A stretch of 46,125 nucleotides of DNA from NCBI GenBank assembly GCA_964511945.1, contig CAZEHO010000023.1:1-46125 (forward strand). The letters run 5' to 3'. Origin of the DNA: CAZEHO01 sp964511945. Its GTDB lineage: Bacteria; Actinomycetota; Acidimicrobiia; Spongiisociales; UBA11373. Shown one piece after another: positions 42,601-46,125 of the stretch (positions are counted from its first letter, which is position 1; each line of letters starts with the position of its first letter). Below the pieces are notes generated by a model. That model saw only the letters and a list, made by a program, of their open reading frames with translations, was not told the DNA's origin and searched no databases. The position numbers and the translations under genes are program-made.

Positions 42601-43368
42601 GGCGTCGGTTCCCTTGAACTTGATGAAGCCGATGTTGGCCACCCGGTGTTCGGCCTCTCCGCCTCCGGAGCCGAGATCCGCCCGCAACACCTGCGGGACA
42701 CACTGCTCCAGCTCCTCAGGGGCCACCTCCCGCCGATGCACCGGACCGGTCGGGTCGATCCGAGCCGTCCTCCACCGCAGCAGGCGCCCGCCGCCCTTGG
42801 CTCCGCCGAGCGCCCCGTCCGGGAGCAGCGCGGCCAGGGCGGGGCTGACCAGAATCTCACCGGCATCGGCGGCGCCTTCCATCTCCGTTGTGGTGGTCGC
42901 GGTCTCCCCGGTGACGACGAGTTCCCGATGCGACTGCCCGACCCGGAACAGATCGATCTCACCGGTGTGAACCCCCACCGACATCCTGAGGTGAATGCGC
43001 CCGACGGAGGTCTTGAGGGTGGTTGCCTCCCGGAGCGCGGCTCGCATCTCGACTGCTGCAGAGACGCCGTGCAACGCATGCTCCTCGCCGGAGAACATCA
43101 ACAAGAGCGCGTCACCGCCGAACTTCAGCAGGCTGCCCCCGCGGTCGTAGGCCGCCCGCAGCATGGAGCCAAACACGTGATCGAGTACCTCGGTCAACTC
43201 CTCGGCGCCGACCCGGCCGCGCCGGGCCAGTCGCTCGGACAGGGCCGTGAACCCCGAGATGTCCACGAAACACAGAGTCCCGTCGATCTGGCGGTGTTTC
43301 CCGGCCGGCCCATCGAGGTCCCACTCGGCGAGCACGCGGGGGACGAACCGTTCAAGTGATGCGGTCAT
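39598..43368 (-). CDS. Tandem class III cyclase, AAA/STAND-type ATPase and TPR protein
   Basis: 1256 aa from ATG 43368, chosen for GGGAGGG upstream (a longer frame to 43473 has no such site). Cyclase domain 1 carries metal residues D36 (FVDISGF) and D86 (FGGDALL) but has Thr and Glu where Asn and Arg are needed. Cyclase domain 2 lacks the first metal motif (IGFIKFKGTDA) but has N363 and R367 (GDTVNLAARL). The pair can form one composite active site. A P-loop ATPase follows (PFVGR; Walker A GPNGIGKS 459-466; Walker B VIVIEDCHWID), then more than 500 residues of TPR helices. It is a cytoplasmic second-messenger regulator, divergent from the zinc-ribbon gene. Confidence 0.85.
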   Translation of the reverse strand: MTASLERFVPRVLAEWDLDGPAGKHRQIDGTLCFVDISGFTALSERLARRGRVGAEELTEVLDHVFGSMLRAAYDRGGSLLKFGGDALLLMFSGEEHALHGVSAAVEMRAALREATTLKTSVGRIHLRMSVGVHTGEIDLFRVGQSHRELVVTGETATTTTEMEGAADAGEILVSPALAALLPDGALGGAKGGGRLLRWRTARIDPTGPVHRREVAPEELEQCVPQVLRADLGSGGGEAEHRVANIGFIKFKGTDALAEFEGPDAVAAALDELITSIQEAADAEDVTFLATDVDTGGGKVILATGVPASQEDDEGRMLRTLRAIADAGRALPIKVGVNRGHVFSGEIGTEFRSTYTVMGDTVNLAARLMAAAPEGSIYAAPSVIDRSRTLFDTSEVPPFMVKGKSEPVRAFELGDESGIRRSVGTHDLPFVGRTAELTRIGEAVEQLGSGSSAVFTISGPNGIGKSRLVDEALGSVGEGVGAFVVRAEPYGAGNPFWAFRDPLRDLLGIERGGRQEMAAQLAEAVVAIAPELTAVLPLLGDAMHIDVPDTPDTAAIEPKFRTERVAEAVESILAAIPPGPMVIVIEDCHWIDEASATITRRLAVADRPWLIISTRRPGEGHLGDPLGAELPLPPLDDADARTLAVVATRAAPLRTHELEALVERSGGNPLFLTEMLRLVGQTGSVAALPESLDAVVGAEIDALPPLTRRLLRVGSVLGRSFRAAVFNELLAGDGIKLDSATRRELGRFLEAEGVGRRRFRHAVVRDVAYEALSYRRRRELHERAGLAIEHLAGEDTESVAEFLSIHYSLSGAAEKAWTFARIAGDKAKAAYANSESAAHYHRALGVVRSLDVDPPAVAELWTQLGEVEENAGRFEAARDAYGRALATDRSNPVAVADLHLQRARTWMYAGEFGHAKRNITVGQRALGESGGEDALAARARLDSFASRIHIAHGDPVSAHAAATAAAETARKVDEEEALARAYMVLDWANFMLGQTDAPRHSEEALEIFERLGFVERASDVMNNLGGFAYLEGKWDDAVSWYRRSMEAARRAGNDVDAANIQANTAEVLIGQRRFDEAAELADEASRALRAANVVAYFSFVDLQVARAYAGLGRHDEAVAILERLAREAREAGDTDTALEAATSWAAALVDAGDPEDALEVLDGADLGESAAGRRVRGSALSALGDGDGALGVLEVALQAAADGGDALEEALVIELLLVTRRRAGVKDPDPAMAERMRQVFDGLGIVTEPAGSVGST

Positions 43369-43505
43369 GGTCGATCCCTCCCAATCGGCGACCCCGGATG
43401 CCGTGCGCCACCATACCCACAGAGAGCCGCCCGACGCGGGCCTGCACCGGCTCCGAACGCATAGGCTCGACATGGCAGATCGTGGGTGCCGAAGGGGAAG
43501 GTTTT

Positions 43506-44576
43506 TTGACGTCCCGGCCGTGTCCGTTCTGCGAGAAGGAGATCTCCCTCACGGCCACGTTCTGCGGCTACTGCGGGTCCAAGCTCCCGAGCGACGAGCC
43601 CGTCGTCGAGGAGGACATGGCCGCAGCCACGCTCGAGACCAGGACCGCGGAAGCCAAGCCGTCTCTGACCACCGCCGACACACCGACGCCGGCTCCGGCG
43701 AGACGCCGTCGCTGGCTGATCCCGGCGATTGCCCTCATCGTCGTGCTCGCCGGCGGAGGGGTCGCCGCCTTCCTCCTGTTGAGCGGTGATGGTGAGACTC
43801 CATCATCCGCACCCACCACGGTGGCCCCGGCGACGACTCAGGCGCCGGCCACCACCGCAGCACCGGCGACAACCGCGGCCCCTGCGACCACAGCCGCACC
43901 CACCACAACCGAGCCCCCGACGACCACCGAGGCTCCCACAACGACGGTGGCCACCGAGGAGTTGCACGTCATTGCACAGGAGGCGCTCGTCAATCCCCGC
44001 ACGATCCTCCACGACACGCTCGAGAGCAACACGGGGTTGTGGACGGTCTGGGGTATTAACCCTCAGCCGTGGGTGCACACCGGGGAGTTCCTCGAAGTCA
44101 CCAGTATCGGGGATGCCGGAGCGACCCTGGTCCTCAACGACCCGCTGATCAGCGGTCAGGCCGTGATGTACCTGATCTCCTACGTCGGCGATGCCGGATT
44201 CCACGCCGGGGTCGAGACCGGGGCATGGGAGCAGCCCACCTTCCGCAGCTTCGGAGTGAGGATGGGAGCAGAATGGCAGGCGCCCGCCGCCGTGACCGAG
44301 GTCTGGGAGGGCAACGAGGAGGTCACCGGGTTTGCGCCGACGGGTGGTCCGCTCGTTCCGGAGCCGGACACGCTGTACTACGTGCTCATCGCCGTCGACG
44401 GCACGGATTTCGGCCTCTGGATCGAACCGGCTGACGGTTCTATCGGCGCCGGCTTCCACCTGGAAGGCGGCGCCGACTGGCAGCACGCGGAGTGGAACGC
44501 CCACACCGGAGTCGACGTGAACAGTTTGAACGTCTACGAGGCCTGGGTCATCGAGTTCGACCGGATCAACCTGTGA
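43506..44576 (+). CDS. Zinc-ribbon, single-span membrane protein with a Thr/Pro/Ala-rich stalk
   Basis: 356 aa from TTG 43506, chosen because GGGGAAGG lies four bases upstream and the protein then opens with the zinc ribbon (CPFCEKEI ... FCGYCGSKL, four Cys). A basic RRRR stretch and one transmembrane helix (WLIPAIALIVVLAGGGVAAFLLL) follow. Next come a repeated ATTAAP/TTTEAP stalk and an extracellular beta-rich domain with no recognised family. The topology is ribbon inside, sensor-like domain outside. Such proteins are common in actinobacteria with unknown roles. It is divergent from the cyclase/ATPase gene, with starts 137 bp apart. Confidence 0.75.
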   Translation: MTSRPCPFCEKEISLTATFCGYCGSKLPSDEPVVEEDMAAATLETRTAEAKPSLTTADTPTPAPARRRRWLIPAIALIVVLAGGGVAAFLLLSGDGETPSSAPTTVAPATTQAPATTAAPATTAAPATTAAPTTTEPPTTTEAPTTTVATEELHVIAQEALVNPRTILHDTLESNTGLWTVWGINPQPWVHTGEFLEVTSIGDAGATLVLNDPLISGQAVMYLISYVGDAGFHAGVETGAWEQPTFRSFGVRMGAEWQAPAAVTEVWEGNEEVTGFAPTGGPLVPEPDTLYYVLIAVDGTDFGLWIEPADGSIGAGFHLEGGADWQHAEWNAHTGVDVNSLNVYEAWVIEFDRINL

Positions 44577-44579
44577 CCG

Positions 44580-45995
44580 CTACGGACTGAAGCAGTCGTA
44601 GGTGTTGCCGAACCCCCAGCGGTCCTCGGTGATGGCCGAGATGTCCTCCCCGATCACCGGCTCGACGTAGTACGGGAGGAACTCTTCACAGAGGTCGGAA
44701 CTCCAGTAGTAGTCCACCCGACGATCGGCGGCGAGCGCCTGCAGCACTTCCTGGAACGCCTCGTGGCCGAACTCGATCTCGAACCAATCCCAGAAGCACG
44801 CCCCGGTGGTGTAGAAGCCGCCGCGTAGCTCCTCATCACCCACCCAGCCGCCCTCGAGGTCGACGAAGGGGAAGAACTCCTCGGTGTCCATCCACGGGTT
44901 GATCTCGACGAACCCGGCTTCCTCGCATCGGTAGGAGTTCTCGGAGTACCAGTTGGTGCGGTCCTTGTTCGAGGCGTAGACCGCCAAACCCTCGTCCAGC
45001 CAGCCCGGGAGCGGGGTCTCAGCCACCATCATGTGGCTGGTCTCGTGGGCTTCCTGGCACTTCCCGTCGAGCACGTTCTCCCACTGGAAGTGATCGAACT
45101 CCCCTGTCATCGCATCGGTGAAGTACTGGCTGTCGGTCGTCAGCATCATCCCCGTGTAGTGCGCCGCAATCAGCGAGAAGTCCTCATCAACCACGAACCG
45201 CCACGGCACCGGCTTGAAGTCGGCGTACAGCGGGAAGCCGTAGTACCCCTCGAGCGCATCGAAGCACCCCTCCATGATGGCGACGGTCATCGATGCCAGC
45301 GGCTCGTACTCGGCAGGCACGATGGCGATCATGTCCTCGTTGGCCTTCATCACCTCGTGGGGCTCACCGATCGGGAGCCGCGGGATGTACCCCCAGCAAG
45401 CATCGTGCGGCTCTCCTCCCCCAACGCAGTCCTGGTACAGATGCATCTGGTCCTCACCGTGCGGCACCGGCCCGACCCGATCAACCGGAAGTGTCCACTG
45501 GGCGCCGTTGCTGACCCGATCCATATCCGACTCGGTTTCGATCGAGACATCGACCACGACGTCCGAGCCGGGGGCCACACCGAACTGTTCCAGGGTGGTG
45601 GTGGGGTCGAACGCATCGATGCACTCCCGACCGGGGATGCCGCTGCCTTCGAAGTACGCCTCCATACCGTTTGCCGCGATGGTGACGAGGTAGGCGCCCG
45701 AGATCGCATGCCCGGCGTTGCACACGGTGGCCTCGAGCGTGCCGACGGGCTCGGCGCCGTCGATTCGCACGAGCGCCTGAAGCGGGAACAGGTCCGGTTC
45801 GGGGAGTGAGACCGAACCGACGGTGGTCGCCTCGGTCGACGGAGGCGCCGTGACGGTCGTCGTGGTCGCAGTTGCGGTGGTGACGGTCGTTTCTGCCGGC
45901 GCGGTGGTGGACGGCGCCTGGGTTTGGAACAAAGTGTTGTCGCCGCCGCACGCGGCCAGGACCAGCGCAATGACCGGAAACACACTCCGCCGCAT
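44580..45995 (-). CDS. Lipoprotein with an HExxH metallopeptidase-like motif
   Basis: 471 aa. Lipobox LAAC (Cys16), then a Thr-rich tether to about residue 60 and a beta-rich region to about 175. The C-terminal half contains H317-E318-T-S-H321 followed by GWLDEG with E335, the arrangement of gluzincin/MA-clan zinc peptidases. Several Cys suggest disulfides. It is probably an extracellular, membrane-anchored peptidase or a derivative. It is convergent with the zinc-ribbon gene (four bases apart). The remaining 130 bases to the window end hold no recognisable gene. Confidence 0.7.
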   Translation of the reverse strand: MRRSVFPVIALVLAACGGDNTLFQTQAPSTTAPAETTVTTATATTTTVTAPPSTEATTVGSVSLPEPDLFPLQALVRIDGAEPVGTLEATVCNAGHAISGAYLVTIAANGMEAYFEGSGIPGRECIDAFDPTTTLEQFGVAPGSDVVVDVSIETESDMDRVSNGAQWTLPVDRVGPVPHGEDQMHLYQDCVGGGEPHDACWGYIPRLPIGEPHEVMKANEDMIAIVPAEYEPLASMTVAIMEGCFDALEGYYGFPLYADFKPVPWRFVVDEDFSLIAAHYTGMMLTTDSQYFTDAMTGEFDHFQWENVLDGKCQEAHETSHMMVAETPLPGWLDEGLAVYASNKDRTNWYSENSYRCEEAGFVEINPWMDTEEFFPFVDLEGGWVGDEELRGGFYTTGACFWDWFEIEFGHEAFQEVLQALAADRRVDYYWSSDLCEEFLPYYVEPVIGEDISAITEDRWGFGNTYDCFSP

Positions 45996-46125
45996 GGGGA
46001 TCAGCCTATGCGAACGACGAAGAAGCTAGCTGTCAGGCATCAGCTTTCAGCGGGCGGAACACGACAGCGTGTTCTTGTGCCAGTGCTCCCTACAGGACGA
46101 TGGGACGGCCGCGGCGGGGTTGGGG

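Noticed and set aside
40846..43359. 837-codon rightward open frame opposite the large cyclase/ATPase gene
   Set aside because: High-GC antisense shadow with Arg/His/Gln-rich composition and no domain, while the opposite strand has clear cyclase, P-loop and TPR motifs.

Overview
The window is high-GC bacterial DNA that looks actinobacterial, most like an uncultured Acidimicrobiia-type lineage. The signs are cyclase/ATPase/TPR regulators, Thr-Pro-rich secreted lipoproteins, frequent GTG/TTG starts and an initiator tRNA ending in CCCCGCTA. The taxonomic call is inference.

Layout. (1) 1-2.2 kb: remnant of a TPR-type regulator, an SGNH hydrolase and strong hairpins. (2) 2.18-5.5 kb: a 3.25-kb segment flanked by two copies of the 3' half of an initiator tRNA plus its terminator; it carries one cyclase/ATPase gene. 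(3) 5.46-36.83 kb: a 31.3-kb genomic island bounded by a perfect 49-bp repeat of the 3' half of tRNA-fMet. The intact tRNA is regenerated at the right end (36787-36860). A small HTH gene, an excisionase-like gene with an apparent ATA start and a tyrosine integrase sit at the left end. (4) 36.9-46 kb: probable chromosomal backbone with secreted proteins and lipoproteins, a very large cyclase/ATPase/TPR protein and a zinc-ribbon membrane protein.

The island cargo has two regulons. The first (about 10.2-21 kb) belongs to a LacI-family regulator. It holds an NMT1/TauA-like ABC importer, a Gfo/Idh/MocA dehydrogenase, a DhnA-type class I aldolase, an FGGY kinase, a myo-inositol-phosphate-synthase-like protein, a D-lyxose-isomerase-like cupin and a methylthioribose-kinase-like kinase. 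LacI-type palindromes with a central CG lie in both divergent promoter regions. The second (about 21-36.7 kb) belongs to a GntR-family regulator and has related palindromes at four promoter regions. It encodes a GlcD/GlcF oxidase pair, a methyl-THF:corrinoid methyltransferase, a corrinoid protein, a non-pyrrolysine MttB-family methyltransferase, an ATZ/TRZ-type amidohydrolase, a hydantoinase-like amidohydrolase with an altered metal site, an isochorismatase-fold amidase, a close enamidase homologue, DUF1989 and DUF1185 proteins, an MmsA-type aldehyde dehydrogenase and a class II aldolase.

Read together, the second regulon looks like a pathway that removes a methyl group onto tetrahydrofolate through a corrinoid protein and opens a nitrogen heterocycle with successive amidohydrolases. 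The semialdehyde produced would then enter central metabolism. The first regulon looks like import and breakdown of a sugar or cyclitol-like moiety. The substrates are not determined by the sequence; I do not recognise this combination as a described pathway.
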